A stretch of 64,000 nt of DNA, from the NCBI GenBank assembly GCA_045588245.1, contig JAZNDW010000018.1:1-64000 (forward strand). Direction: 5' to 3'. The stretch comes from DTU064 sp045588245 (GTDB lineage Bacteria > Bacillota > Clostridia > Oscillospirales > CAG-272). Within the stretch, counting starts at the first letter, position 1, and every line of letters starts with the position of its first letter. Below, in pieces: positions 33,578 through 42,141 of the stretch. The notes beneath the pieces were generated by a model. It was not told the origin of the DNA and did not search any database. It saw only the letters and a program-made list of their open reading frames with translations. A program made the position numbers and the translations under genes.

Positions 33578-34594
33578 TCAAAGGCTCTGCTCACCGGTTG
33601 CAAAAGCGTTGAGCGACGTGTCCGCCGTCACGCCGGACAAATATTCATAGTACGCCTGCGCCCCTATCATTGCGCCGTTATCTCCGCAAAGCGATCTTGG
33701 CGGTACGTAGAACGTAATGCCCTCAGCCTCGCACATTGCCGAAATAGCCTCTCGCAGATGTGAATTTGCGGCAACGCCGCCCGCAAGCACGAGCTTTTTA
33801 TGTCCCGTTTGGCGGCACGCAAGGCAAAGCTTGTCCGTTATCGCCTCGCAAATAACTCGCGTAAAGCTTGCCGCGACGTCCTCACGGCACAGCTCCTCAC
33901 CGCGCATCTTCGCCGTGTTTGCGTAATTTATAACAGCCGTCTTCAGTCCCGAAAATGAAAATTCAATGCTCTCCCCCGCGATTGCCGGCGACGGCAGCTT
34001 GATAGCTTTAGCATTTCCGAGGGACGCAAGACGGTCCATTTCGGCACCGCCCGGATACGGGATGCCGAGCACTCGCGCCGCCTTGTCAAAGGCTTCGCCT
34101 GCCGCGTCGTCACGCGTATATCCGATCTCTTCATAATCGACGTACGACTTTACGTTGATGATACTCGTGTGTCCGCCCGATGCCACCATAGCAAGGAACG
34201 GAGGCTCAAGGTCGGGATGCGCCAGATACGTTGCCGCGATGTGTCCCTTTATGTGATTGACGGGGATGAGCGGCTTGCCGTTCGCGTACGCGAGCGACTT
34301 TGCAAAATTCACCCCGACAAGGAGCGCCCCGATAAGACCGGGGGTGTTCGTGACGCCAACGGCGTCAACATCCGTCATCGTGATCCCCGCATTTTCAAGT
34401 GCTTCGTGGGTGATCTTAGAAATAATTTCTATATGAGCGCGTCCCGCGACCTCGGGAACGACACCGCCGAATCGGCGGTGGATCTCGATCTGGGATGCGA
34501 CTTCGTTTGACAGGATCTCACGCGTCCCGTCGCCCATTCTGACGACGGCGGCGGAGGTCTCGTCGCAAGAGCTTTCAAGTGCAAGTATAATCAT
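33578..34594 (-). CDS. tsaD: tRNA N6-threonylcarbamoyladenosine transferase
   Basis: This 338-residue protein transfers the threonylcarbamoyl group to A37 of ANN-decoding tRNAs, working with TsaB and TsaE. Family motifs are LALESSCDETSAAVV at the start, the metal-binding HIKGH with AATYLAH, FLAMVASGGHTSI and LAGGVAANSHLR near the end. It follows rimI by 20 bases in an operon. TsaB and TsaE are not in this window. Confidence 0.97.
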   Translation of the reverse strand: MIILALESSCDETSAAVVRMGDGTREILSNEVASQIEIHRRFGGVVPEVAGRAHIEIISKITHEALENAGITMTDVDAVGVTNTPGLIGALLVGVNFAKSLAYANGKPLIPVNHIKGHIAATYLAHPDLEPPFLAMVASGGHTSIINVKSYVDYEEIGYTRDDAAGEAFDKAARVLGIPYPGGAEMDRLASLGNAKAIKLPSPAIAGESIEFSFSGLKTAVINYANTAKMRGEELCREDVAASFTRVICEAITDKLCLACRQTGHKKLVLAGGVAANSHLREAISAMCEAEGITFYVPPRSLCGDNGAMIGAQAYYEYLSGVTADTSLNAFATGEQSL

Positions 34595-34614
34595 TCTGCT
34601 TTTTTACCGTTCGT

Positions 34615-35094
34615 TTATTTTGCTTCAAAAAATTTTGTCATCAGTATCGCGTCCTCACGCGGTGATGAATAATAGCCGCGACGAACGCCTACGTTAACGA
34701 AGCCCTCGGCTTCGTAAAGCGAGCGTGCGGCGACATTACCGTCGCGCACCTCAAGCATTATGCATTCGGCGCCCGCTTCCACGGCGACGTCATACAGCCG
34801 ATGAAGCATCGACGCGGCGATCCCGCGTCGACGGTATCCGGGCAAAACGGCGACGTTTGATATTTCGGCTTCGCCGCAAATTACAAAAGCGCCCGCATAG
34901 CCTACGATCACGCCGTCAACGACGGCGGCTATAACGTGGGAATACCGATTCTTGATAAAATCCGTAACGGAGGATTTTGACCAAGCCGCCGCACCGAAGC
35001 ATTCGGATTCGATCTTCGCTATGCAGTCAACGTCGTTCTCCGTCGGAGTTATAAACTGTACTGCCGTATTTTCGTTTTTATCCGTTGGGGACAT
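34615..35094 (-). CDS. rimI: Ribosomal-protein-alanine N-acetyltransferase
   Basis: This 159-residue GNAT protein has the acetyl-CoA loop YRRRGIAASMLH (Q/RxxGxA) and the LEVRDGNVAARSLYEAEGF stretch typical of RimI, which acetylates the N-terminus of S18. It lies between the dCMP deaminase and tsaD genes, and rimI-tsaD pairing is common in Firmicutes. The start is one base from the deaminase stop. Other GNAT substrates cannot be excluded. Confidence 0.9.
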   Translation of the reverse strand: MSPTDKNENTAVQFITPTENDVDCIAKIESECFGAAAWSKSSVTDFIKNRYSHVIAAVVDGVIVGYAGAFVICGEAEISNVAVLPGYRRRGIAASMLHRLYDVAVEAGAECIMLEVRDGNVAARSLYEAEGFVNVGVRRGYYSSPREDAILMTKFFEAK

Positions 35095-35095
35095 A

Positions 35096-35584
35096 TCAAT
35101 AACCGAAAACGCCCGAAAGCGAATCGTCGTTTTCTATCCAATCGGAGGTGTCGATACGTCTGTGGCTTCCCTTTGCATCGCGGATGATAACGGTGGCGAT
35201 TCCTGCGTTAAGCACAAGACGCTTACACATCATACAACTTGACGTTCCCGAAACGACCTCTCCCGTTACAGGGTCGGTACAGCACATATACAAAGTCGAA
35301 CCAAGCATCTGCTCACGAGGCGCGGCAATAATGGCGTTTGCCTCCGAATGAACGCTGCGGCAAAGCTCATAGCGTTCTCCTCTCGGGATACCGAGCTTTT
35401 CGCGCTGGCACTGGCCTATGTCGGTGCAGTTCTTTCTTCCGCGCGGAGAACCGTTATAGCCCGTTGAAACGATGACATCATTTTTTACGATGATGCATCC
35501 GTATCTTTTACGCAGGCAGGTGCTTCTTTCCGAAACGGTCTGTGCTATATCGAGGTAATATTCGGTTTTTGAAACTCGCTCCAT
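35096..35584 (-). CDS. dCMP deaminase (ComEB-like)
   Basis: This 162-residue zinc enzyme deaminates dCMP to dUMP, feeding dTTP synthesis. The zinc ligands appear as HSEANAI (His and catalytic Glu) and SCMMCK (two Cys). GYNGSPRG and the Cys-rich loop before the active site are usual for the family. It heads the operon with rimI and tsaD. The promoter (35662-35690) lies over an inverted repeat. Confidence 0.93.
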   Translation of the reverse strand: MERVSKTEYYLDIAQTVSERSTCLRKRYGCIIVKNDVIVSTGYNGSPRGRKNCTDIGQCQREKLGIPRGERYELCRSVHSEANAIIAAPREQMLGSTLYMCCTDPVTGEVVSGTSSCMMCKRLVLNAGIATVIIRDAKGSHRRIDTSDWIENDDSLSGVFGY

Positions 35585-35661
35585 ACTGTATGTTCCTTTT
35601 TATGTGTAGATTTTTGGTATAAATGCCCCTGCAGCTCAAACAGCCGCAAGCATACTATTAT

Positions 35662-35690
35662 ATTTTAGCATTACCGAGCAAATAAATCAA
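35662..35690 (-). promoter_or_regulatory. Promoter of the deaminase-rimI-tsaD operon
   Basis: On the minus strand, TTGATT (35690-35685) and an extended TGCTAAAAT -10 (hexamer 35667-35662) are 17 bases apart. An imperfect inverted repeat (TACCGAGCAAATAAAT at 35672-35687 against ATTTATTTCGGTA at 35708-35720) overlaps the -35 and could be an operator. Confidence 0.7.
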
Positions 35691-35758
35691 TTATATTCTG
35701 ATATAATATTTATTTCGGTAGGATATTGGCACCGTTATAACTGCCACGCGCAAAACAA

Positions 35759-35784
35759 AAAGGGGCTCGCACAAGCGAGCCCCG
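35759..35784 (-). terminator. Terminator of the 32-residue peptide gene
   Basis: GGGGCTCGC (35762-35770) pairs with GCGAGCCCC around ACAA, and on the minus strand runs into a T-tract. Confidence 0.85.
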
Positions 35785-35800
35785 TATTCATTAGTTCAGG

Positions 35801-35860
35801 CTGCAAGCTTTGCTGTCAGCCTTGCTGTAAGCCTTTCTGTCAGCCGTTCTGGCAGCAGCA
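35801..35860 (-). repeat. Five 12-bp repeats at the 3' end of the peptide gene
   Basis: Five consecutive 12-base units of the plus-strand form CTGtcAGCCttg run without gaps. They are in frame with the 32-residue gene, and two units contain TGA in that frame. Confidence 0.85.
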
Positions 35861-35938
35861 GAAAATTATTACAAGAGCGATGATAATGATCCAGCAAACG
35901 TTGTTATCATCGAATGCTCCGCAAAGGCAGTTTCCCAT
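35840..35938 (-). CDS. 32-residue Cys-rich membrane peptide
   Basis: The peptide reads MGNCLCGAFDDNNVCW, then a hydrophobic run IIIIALVIIF and a CCCQNG end. The start is set by GGAGGT seven bases upstream, and a strong terminator follows. Many sporulating Firmicutes encode such tiny Cys/Gly-rich single-pass peptides (YjcZ and similar groups), and this gene may be one, but the match is by style only. The stop TGA lies in a 12-bp repeat that continues beyond it. It is too short for most gene callers. Confidence 0.7.
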   Translation of the reverse strand: MGNCLCGAFDDNNVCWIIIIALVIIFCCCQNG

Positions 35939-36054
35939 GTCAATACCTCCGAGTGTATGATGAACACAGCGGCACCTGCCGCCGCGTCCGACGGAAGCTT
36001 TTGCCTCCCTCGTTAATCATAATATGTCGGTATCGGAAAAGTGTTACGTCAAAG

Positions 36055-36687
36055 TCAGATCAGAAAGAGAGAATCCGCGTTCAGAAAATCGTTAGCGGAA
36101 GCAATGCTGTCTGCGGGGAACTCCTTCATCGCGCCGCAACGCGCGCATATCACGCGGATAGCGCCGTCCACGATCATTACTCTGTAATCGCCCTCGCCGT
36201 CACCGCAGAAGCAGTGTATCTTGCCCTCTTCTTCAAGATCGCGAACGACAAAGTTAACGACGTCGTAAACCTGCGGATCGGTGAACGTGTCAGCTTTGAG
36301 CTTCAGAAATTCCTCGGGATCCGTGTCTCCGAGAAGCTCAAGCAGCTCTTTTTCGGATTTTTCAAGTGCCGCGCCAACAGCGCCTCTGCCGCCGATAAAG
36401 CAAATGTCCATTCCCGTATACGGGCACGCAAAAGCAAAAACCTCGCGCCCGAAAAACATCGATCCGCTAAGGGTAAAGTGATGCGGCGTCGAGCAAAACA
36501 GGCACGGGACCGTCATGCGAACCCGTTTATCCGAGCCGTAAACGATCGTCATCTCGCTCTGTCCGCAAGAGCATTTCAGTCGCATCATGTCCGCAGAAAG
36601 GGCGAATGCACCGACAAGACTCATAACTCCCGCGCCGCAGGAAGGGCAACGGTATGCCACAGTCGTTTCTTTTTTTTCAAGTACCAT
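36055..36687 (-). CDS. Zinc-ribbon protein, unknown
   Basis: This 210-residue cytoplasmic protein has several CxxC-like pairs: CPSCGAG at residue 14, CSCGQ, CLFCST, then CFCGDGEG and CARCGA near the C-terminus. They look like two or three zinc ribbons. The middle is helical (EKSEKELLELLGD). I do not recognise the family; the N-terminal part is like CpXC-type domains in layout. It stands alone between the peptide gene and alr. Confidence 0.7.
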   Translation of the reverse strand: MVLEKKETTVAYRCPSCGAGVMSLVGAFALSADMMRLKCSCGQSEMTIVYGSDKRVRMTVPCLFCSTPHHFTLSGSMFFGREVFAFACPYTGMDICFIGGRGAVGAALEKSEKELLELLGDTDPEEFLKLKADTFTDPQVYDVVNFVVRDLEEEGKIHCFCGDGEGDYRVMIVDGAIRVICARCGAMKEFPADSIASANDFLNADSLFLI

Positions 36688-36735
36688 AATCTATATTATG
36701 CTCCATCAACGAATGATTAATCCAAATCGGCAAAA

Positions 36736-37875
36736 TTATTCACCGTAAATACGCGAGACACGTTTGCCGATCAGGCAAACGAGCTCGTAATTGATCGTCT
36801 GTGCGGCGCGTGCGAGCCGCTGCAAGCGCGACGGATCGCCGCCGAAAATAACGACCTCGTCTCCGATGTTCACAGATGGAATGTCGGTGCAGTCAACGAC
36901 GCACTGATCCATGCAAATGCGCCCGATTATGGGTGCGTGGCAACCGTTTATGTAAACTCCCGCGTCCGCAAAGTGACGCAAAAATCCGTCCGCATATCCT
37001 ACGGGCACCGTCGCCGCCGTCACATCGCGTGGCGCGGTATAGATACCGCCATAGCTGACTCTGTCGCCGGCACGTACCGTGTGGATATGCGAGATCATGC
37101 TTTTGAAAGTCATAACGGGCGCAAGCCCGAATTCGCTCACGTTCACCGCATACGGCGCAAGTCCGTAAAGAATGAGTCCCGCGCGCACTAAGTCAAGATG
37201 ATATTCGGGATACTTCATTATGGCGGCGCTGTTGCAGACGTGACGCAAAAGACGCAGTCCGCGCAAGGAAAGCTCTGCTTCAACTTGTTCAAACAGCTCG
37301 TACTGATGCCGCGTTTTCGCATCGTCATCCTCATCCGCGCAAGCAAAATGTGTAAAAATCCCTTCAGGGGTGATGCCGATGAGCTTTGAAGAATCGATAA
37401 TATTTTCGACCGCGTCGTCGTACGCATCAAATCCGAGACGGTTCATTCCCGTATCAAGCTTGAAATGTACGCGGACGGCACAACCCTGCTCCTCTGCCGC
37501 ACGCGAAAGAGCGTTTGCGTACTGAAGAGAAAAAACGGTCTGTCTTATGTCGTATCTTGCGAGTATGCCTGCGTTTTCGGGAGGTGTATAGCCAAGGATC
37601 AGGATCTTTGTTCCATAGTAAAGACGCGACTCAAATGCGGCATGGATCTGCATCGCCTCTTCAAGGCACGAGACCGCAAACCATCTGGCTCCCGCCTCAT
37701 AAAGCGCTACGGCACAGCGCTCCGCGCCGTGACCGTATGCATCGGCTTTAACGACGCACATCACGTCTGCAGAACCGTCCACTCCGCGTCTTATCGATTT
37801 ATAATTCGAGCGAAGTCTGCTTAAATCTATCTCCGCCCATGTTTTGTGTTTAATGTCGTATTTATCTATTAGCAT
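36736..37875 (-). CDS. alr: Alanine racemase
   Basis: This 379-residue PLP enzyme interconverts L- and D-alanine for peptidoglycan. The PLP lysine is in VVKADAYGHG (about residue 43) and the catalytic Tyr in RVSYGGIYTAP. HFKLDTGMNRLGF and ICMDQCVVDCTD are other family stretches. It follows a lipoprotein gene by four bases. Unlike in Bacillus, mazF is not next to alr here; it lies at 49798-50208. Confidence 0.97.
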   Translation of the reverse strand: MLIDKYDIKHKTWAEIDLSRLRSNYKSIRRGVDGSADVMCVVKADAYGHGAERCAVALYEAGARWFAVSCLEEAMQIHAAFESRLYYGTKILILGYTPPENAGILARYDIRQTVFSLQYANALSRAAEEQGCAVRVHFKLDTGMNRLGFDAYDDAVENIIDSSKLIGITPEGIFTHFACADEDDDAKTRHQYELFEQVEAELSLRGLRLLRHVCNSAAIMKYPEYHLDLVRAGLILYGLAPYAVNVSEFGLAPVMTFKSMISHIHTVRAGDRVSYGGIYTAPRDVTAATVPVGYADGFLRHFADAGVYINGCHAPIIGRICMDQCVVDCTDIPSVNIGDEVVIFGGDPSRLQRLARAAQTINYELVCLIGKRVSRIYGE

Positions 37876-37879
37876 ATAA

Positions 37880-38437
37880 TTATGTTTCCGATGTTTCCGC
37901 CGACGTTTCCGTTACTTCCGCCGGCAGGTATTCGTCAATTTTCAATGTAAGATCTCCGCGCTCTATCACCGTGGGTAATGAGTTTTCGGTAATGAGCGTC
38001 ACCGTGATCTTTTCATCCGTATCAAAAAGGAGTGTCGTGTAGCCGTCGGCATCGTTTGAGACGGAATAAAGCAAGCCTCCGTCTATCGAAAACAGCCCGA
38101 TTATGTCGCGGAAGCGTACAGACGCCTCCTCGGAGATCGGCAAACTCAACTCTCCCGACGAAAGCGTGACGTGTCCGTCCTTCGCTCTTACAGCGTAACC
38201 TTTCAGTGTGTCAGGATACGTAAACTCGATCACAGCGTCGCGCAGCGACGGTACGTATTCATCCGACGTTGACGGATAAAGCGTCAGCTTTATATAAAAC
38301 GTGCCCGTGTCCGTCAGGAGCGTTCCCGAAACGTGTGCGCCCTCACTCTGATAATAGAGCGGATCTTTCTCTTCAGGTGCGCAAGCGGTGACGCTCAGCG
38401 TCAGAATAAACAAAACGGCAACAAGAAGCTTCCTCAT
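37880..38437 (-). CDS. Lipoprotein upstream of alr
   Basis: This 185-residue protein has a lipobox (VTAC, Cys19) and a beta-rich domain with a short C-terminal Thr/Ser/Glu tail (AEVTETSAETSET). The start at 38437 has GGGGG about six bases upstream and gives a proper signal peptide; ATG codons further upstream do not. I recognise no family. It lies four bases from alr, so the two are very likely co-transcribed; a cell-wall role is an inference from that. Confidence 0.75.
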   Translation of the reverse strand: MRKLLVAVLFILTLSVTACAPEEKDPLYYQSEGAHVSGTLLTDTGTFYIKLTLYPSTSDEYVPSLRDAVIEFTYPDTLKGYAVRAKDGHVTLSSGELSLPISEEASVRFRDIIGLFSIDGGLLYSVSNDADGYTTLLFDTDEKITVTLITENSLPTVIERGDLTLKIDEYLPAEVTETSAETSET

Positions 38438-38533
38438 CGCATCCCCCATAAAAAACCATAAAAACATCACGGCGCTCACGGCGCCGTAATATTTATATGC
38501 TTATATGTATGAAGGATATGCCCGTTTTACGTA

Positions 38534-39166
38534 TTATTTCAGCGCGTTCTCGCCGGCGTAATGGAGCTCTACCGTAACGGTATCTCTCTTATAGTAAGAG
38601 ATAATACCGAGCGACTTTTCGATCATATCGAAAAGGATGGCGCACTTTTCGCCTGCCTCGTTCGTGTATACACCGTAGTATACGTTCGGGTGAACGGGAG
38701 AGGAGGTGTGATTGAGGATATTCTTTTCGGGAATATTCATCGCGTCGAAATTCTTACGGTATTCTTCAATGTTATAAGGAGCGATAACCTCAAAATCCTT
38801 GATCTTCATTTTAAGGATAAGTTTTTCCGCGATATGCTCGTTTGCGTGTTCGTCGTGCTTGTCAACGCGGAACTTCTTGCCGTAGTAACGAGTGAAGCGG
38901 ATCGTACCTGCGTCCATGATCTCATAACGCTGGTCGTAGTTAACGTATCTCCACGTTGCGTTGATCAAGGGGCGCGCGAGGATAACGAAGATCGGAACGA
39001 AAACGAATGCCATGTATCCCATGCCCGTCGCAAATGCAAGAATTGCAATGATCGTGAGGGGAACTATCCAATATGCAAGCTTAACGATAAGGCGCTTTCT
39101 TTTGTACTCGCCTTCGGATTTTTTCGGCACGGCATACTCGCAGTTATATCTGTTTTCACCATTCAT
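38534..39166 (-). CDS. Two-pass membrane protein, unknown
   Basis: This 210-residue protein has a charged N-terminus with KRKRLIVKLAYWIVPLTIIAI and a second hydrophobic segment (YMAFVFVPIFVILARPLI), then a soluble domain of about 130 residues with many charged residues. The start at 39166 has AAGGAG about nine bases upstream, better than ATG 39208. No family was recognised. It stands alone upstream of the alr operon. Confidence 0.72.
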   Translation of the reverse strand: MNGENRYNCEYAVPKKSEGEYKRKRLIVKLAYWIVPLTIIAILAFATGMGYMAFVFVPIFVILARPLINATWRYVNYDQRYEIMDAGTIRFTRYYGKKFRVDKHDEHANEHIAEKLILKMKIKDFEVIAPYNIEEYRKNFDAMNIPEKNILNHTSSPVHPNVYYGVYTNEAGEKCAILFDMIEKSLGIISYYKRDTVTVELHYAGENALK

Positions 39167-39271
39167 AATAAACTCTCCTTGTAAAAAATCTGAATATCGG
39201 TATTGCAAAAACGCCGCAAATACCTAAATTAAATTATAACATGATAAACTTATAATATCAAGAGCAAAAAT

Positions 39272-40201
39272 TCAGTCTGTGCGGAAATTGCGTTCATAAT
39301 TGAATATGTATTGCTGCAGTATTCCCGCGTACGGCAAAAGCTCGCCGAAATCCTCCGCCGTTGGGATCTCCCCGTCGAAATATTTTCCGACGGTGCGTCT
39401 TATCCACACATCGATTGGGAACGCCTCCAGCCGTCCGAAGCCGAAAAGCAGCGTACATGCCGAGACCTTCGGTCCGACACCGCGAACCGTACGCAAAAGC
39501 CCGTCTGCCTCCTCAAACGTTACAGCATCGGCAACGCGATCGGCAAAATTGGGGTCAAACGTAAATTTTTCAGCCGCGTCGAAAACGTATTTCGCGCGAA
39601 ATCCCATACGTGTTGCCGAAAGGCCGTCAACGTCAGCCTCGTAAAGCCTTTTCGGCGACGGAAATGAATACGTATCCGACCCCACAGCGCCGATGTGCTC
39701 ACCGTATGTACGGCACAGCCGATCAATTATCGTCTTTATACGCGGAATATTATTATTCTGCGAGATGATGAACGAAACAAGCGTTTCCCACGGATCCTGC
39801 GCCAATATACGTATGCCACGTCCCGCTTCTGCGGCGCGCATGAGCCGACTGTCACAGCCCCATTTCGCCTTTATCTCTGAGATAATGGCTGCATAGTTAA
39901 CGTCAAGTCCTAAATAGTGATAAAAGATCTTGTCAAAATCCTCCGCCGTCGCTCCCTCTATGTAAAGCGTGTCAAGATCGGGCGAGATCACCTTGACGTA
40001 CCGTCCGAACGCAATACCGCCGTACGCTTTATCGGTGCCGTACAGCTCCGGGTATTCCGTCTTCGTTTCGCTATAACGGAAGCACTGACCGCAATCGAAG
40101 GTCGAACCGGCGTCGAAGGGATACACTCCCTCCGCTTTCACATACGGCACACCCGAGGGTGTAACACCTTCGGTTAGCATTATGTTACATAAAGCTTTCA
40201 T
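39272..40201 (-). CDS. 8-oxoguanine DNA glycosylase/AP lyase (OGG-type)
   Basis: This 309-residue enzyme removes oxidised guanine from DNA. It has the OGG1-like N-terminal domain (TFDCGQCFRY) and the HhH-GPD core with SFIISQNNNIPRIK, VRGVGPKVSACTLLFGFG (catalytic Lys) and AFPIDVWIRR (catalytic Asp). OGG1-type members are common in Clostridia. The start at 40201 is supported by GGAG eight bases before it. It is a single gene reading away from the DUF6062 promoter. Confidence 0.92.
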   Translation of the reverse strand: MKALCNIMLTEGVTPSGVPYVKAEGVYPFDAGSTFDCGQCFRYSETKTEYPELYGTDKAYGGIAFGRYVKVISPDLDTLYIEGATAEDFDKIFYHYLGLDVNYAAIISEIKAKWGCDSRLMRAAEAGRGIRILAQDPWETLVSFIISQNNNIPRIKTIIDRLCRTYGEHIGAVGSDTYSFPSPKRLYEADVDGLSATRMGFRAKYVFDAAEKFTFDPNFADRVADAVTFEEADGLLRTVRGVGPKVSACTLLFGFGRLEAFPIDVWIRRTVGKYFDGEIPTAEDFGELLPYAGILQQYIFNYERNFRTD

Positions 40202-40260
40202 AATTATCTCCATTCCGCCGCCACGAACCGCATAACGGCACGACAGCGGTAAATTAGTTG

Positions 40261-40289
40261 TTGATTAATCGTGCATTTTGATATATAAT
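40261..40289 (+). promoter_or_regulatory. Promoter of the DUF6062-yybS-gdpP-rplI-dnaB operon
   Basis: TTGATT (40261-40266) and TATAAT (40284-40289) are 17 bases apart. Confidence 0.82.
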
Positions 40290-40349
40290 ATATAGTAAGT
40301 ATACCTTTATTCAAATCCAAAATCAAGTATCACGGCGGTTTTTGTCGAT

Positions 40350-41075
40350 ATGGAACAAATTTACACCATTCCCGTTAACGAAAAATTCGAGGCATCCGCG
40401 GAAAATCACGCGCTCGGCTGCCCTTTCTGCGCTCTTTACCGTATGCTCGAGGAAGACGAGCTTGCGCTCATTCTCGGCGCATCTATGATGGAGCCCGACA
40501 TCAGAATTAAAACTAACGAGCTCGGCTTTTGCAAAACTCATTTTGACATGATGTTCGCACGCAAGAACCGTCTGCCGTTGGCGCTCATGCTCGAAAGTCA
40601 CCTTGCCGAGCAGAGAAAAGCCGTCGCCGCAGGCGGACTGTCCGCAATGTTCAATCCCGGAGCCGAAACCGTAAAGGGGCTCACCGCCCTTGAGAGCTCC
40701 TGCTACGTTTGCGGACGCATCGAGCACAATTTCAAGCTCATGGTCGAAACGGCGGCACTCCTTTGGGATAAGGATGAAGAATTCCGTAAAAAGACGGCTT
40801 CTCAACCGTTCTTCTGCCTGCCGCACTACAGAATGTTTATCGAAACGGCAAAGGCAAGGCTGCACAAAAAGCGTGTCCCCGATTTTTACCGTTCCGTTTC
40901 GGAGCTTGAACTGGCATACTACGACGAGCTTATGAAAGACGTATCGTGGTTCGTTAAAAAATTCGACTACCGCTATGACGAGGAGCCCTGGTACAATTCC
41001 AAGGACGCCGTTCCCCGTGCCCTCGCCTTCATATCCGGCGACATTCACAAGCCGCCGGAAAACAATCAGCGATGA
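40350..41075 (+). CDS. DUF6062-family Cys-rich protein
   Basis: This 241-residue protein carries repeated CPFC/FCxxH-type groups: CPFCALYRML, GFCKTHFDMMF, CYVCGRIEHNF and FCLPHYR. They match the DUF6062 pattern of clostridial genes next to yybS-gdpP. The layout suggests metal or redox binding; the function is not known. It is first in the operon and overlaps yybS by four bases. Confidence 0.85.
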   Translation: MEQIYTIPVNEKFEASAENHALGCPFCALYRMLEEDELALILGASMMEPDIRIKTNELGFCKTHFDMMFARKNRLPLALMLESHLAEQRKAVAAGGLSAMFNPGAETVKGLTALESSCYVCGRIEHNFKLMVETAALLWDKDEEFRKKTASQPFFCLPHYRMFIETAKARLHKKRVPDFYRSVSELELAYYDELMKDVSWFVKKFDYRYDEEPWYNSKDAVPRALAFISGDIHKPPENNQR

Positions 41076-42100
41076 CACAGATCTCGGCACACCGTCGGCT
41101 CTTCGCCGAAAAAATGCCGCGCATGAAAAAATATTCCGCCGCAACGCTCTTTTTGCTGACGGTCATTTTCGGAACACTTTCGGGAATCAGCTTCCCGAGC
41201 CCGATCTTTATTCTTTATTCCGCTTACGCGGCATCTCTTTTTGCCGCGATACTATTCATGCGCCGTACGAAATACGTTTACCTGTCGCCGATATTGACCT
41301 TTATCGTCACCGCCGCCGTTTCAGGGCACCTGCCGACGGCTCTGCTCGCAACGATGTATACGCCGATCGCGGTGGCGATCGCCGTTACATTTTATGAAAA
41401 GTCGTCTAAGGCGGCGTCAGTCATGGCATCGTCGGTTGCGCTTACCGCCTCACTCGCTCTCATCGCGCTTTTTACATTTATCGTTAATAAAGACGTGTTC
41501 CCATCGGTAAAGTCCGTAACCGATTCTATTGTTGAATCCTTGCGTTCCGCCACAGTGAACACTCCGGACGGAAGAGTCCCTCTTTTCACAGAGCAGGCGG
41601 CGTCGGGACTTGCGGAATACATCGTCTTATCCCTGCCCGCAGTGTTCATCATCGTCATTAACTCCGTTTCGTACCTTGCCGCATCGCTTTTTGCCCTGCA
41701 GTGCAGACTCTTTTATTTTGCTGACCGCATTCCGGGAGGCAAATGGGTATATTCACCCGAGGTAATTCCCGCCGTTATTTTCATTCTTTCCTATTTCGTT
41801 TCCGCACTCCTCGTCCCGTTTGCATCAGCCGACGTTTTGGGCTATGCGGCTGAAAACGTGTTGATCGCGCTGACACCGGCAATGATGATCGCGGGTGAGC
41901 GCTGTAGCTACGCGGTTTGCCAAAAACACGACAAAAAAGTCTCACTCGTCGTTATCTCCCTTATACTGCTTCTCATTTCGCCGTCGTTATACCTTATGAT
42001 AATTTCTTTCTGGGGTGCCCTGCACGTCATAATCAAAAGCGTGCGCCCGAAGCTTAGAAAGCTTTTCCGCACCGACGATGACGATGAGCCCCGTTTTTGA
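41072..42100 (+). CDS. DUF2232 membrane protein (YybS-like)
   Basis: This 342-residue integral membrane protein has about eight hydrophobic segments and ends in an acidic-basic tail. It lies directly before gdpP, rplI and dnaB, as yybS does in many Firmicutes. Its role is not settled, though its place suggests a link with c-di-AMP or ribosome-related regulation. The start overlaps the DUF6062 stop (ATGA). Confidence 0.82.
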   Translation: MTQISAHRRLFAEKMPRMKKYSAATLFLLTVIFGTLSGISFPSPIFILYSAYAASLFAAILFMRRTKYVYLSPILTFIVTAAVSGHLPTALLATMYTPIAVAIAVTFYEKSSKAASVMASSVALTASLALIALFTFIVNKDVFPSVKSVTDSIVESLRSATVNTPDGRVPLFTEQAASGLAEYIVLSLPAVFIIVINSVSYLAASLFALQCRLFYFADRIPGGKWVYSPEVIPAVIFILSYFVSALLVPFASADVLGYAAENVLIALTPAMMIAGERCSYAVCQKHDKKVSLVVISLILLLISPSLYLMIISFWGALHVIIKSVRPKLRKLFRTDDDDEPRF

Positions 42101-42141
42101 ATACAAATTCCGACATCAAAAAGCCACACGGAGGATCCACC

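Noticed and set aside
35840..35842. Possible reading of TGA as Trp or selenocysteine, because the repeats continue in frame
   Set aside because: Many clear genes in the window end at TGA, and no selenocysteine insertion hairpin was seen, so a plain stop is the simpler view.
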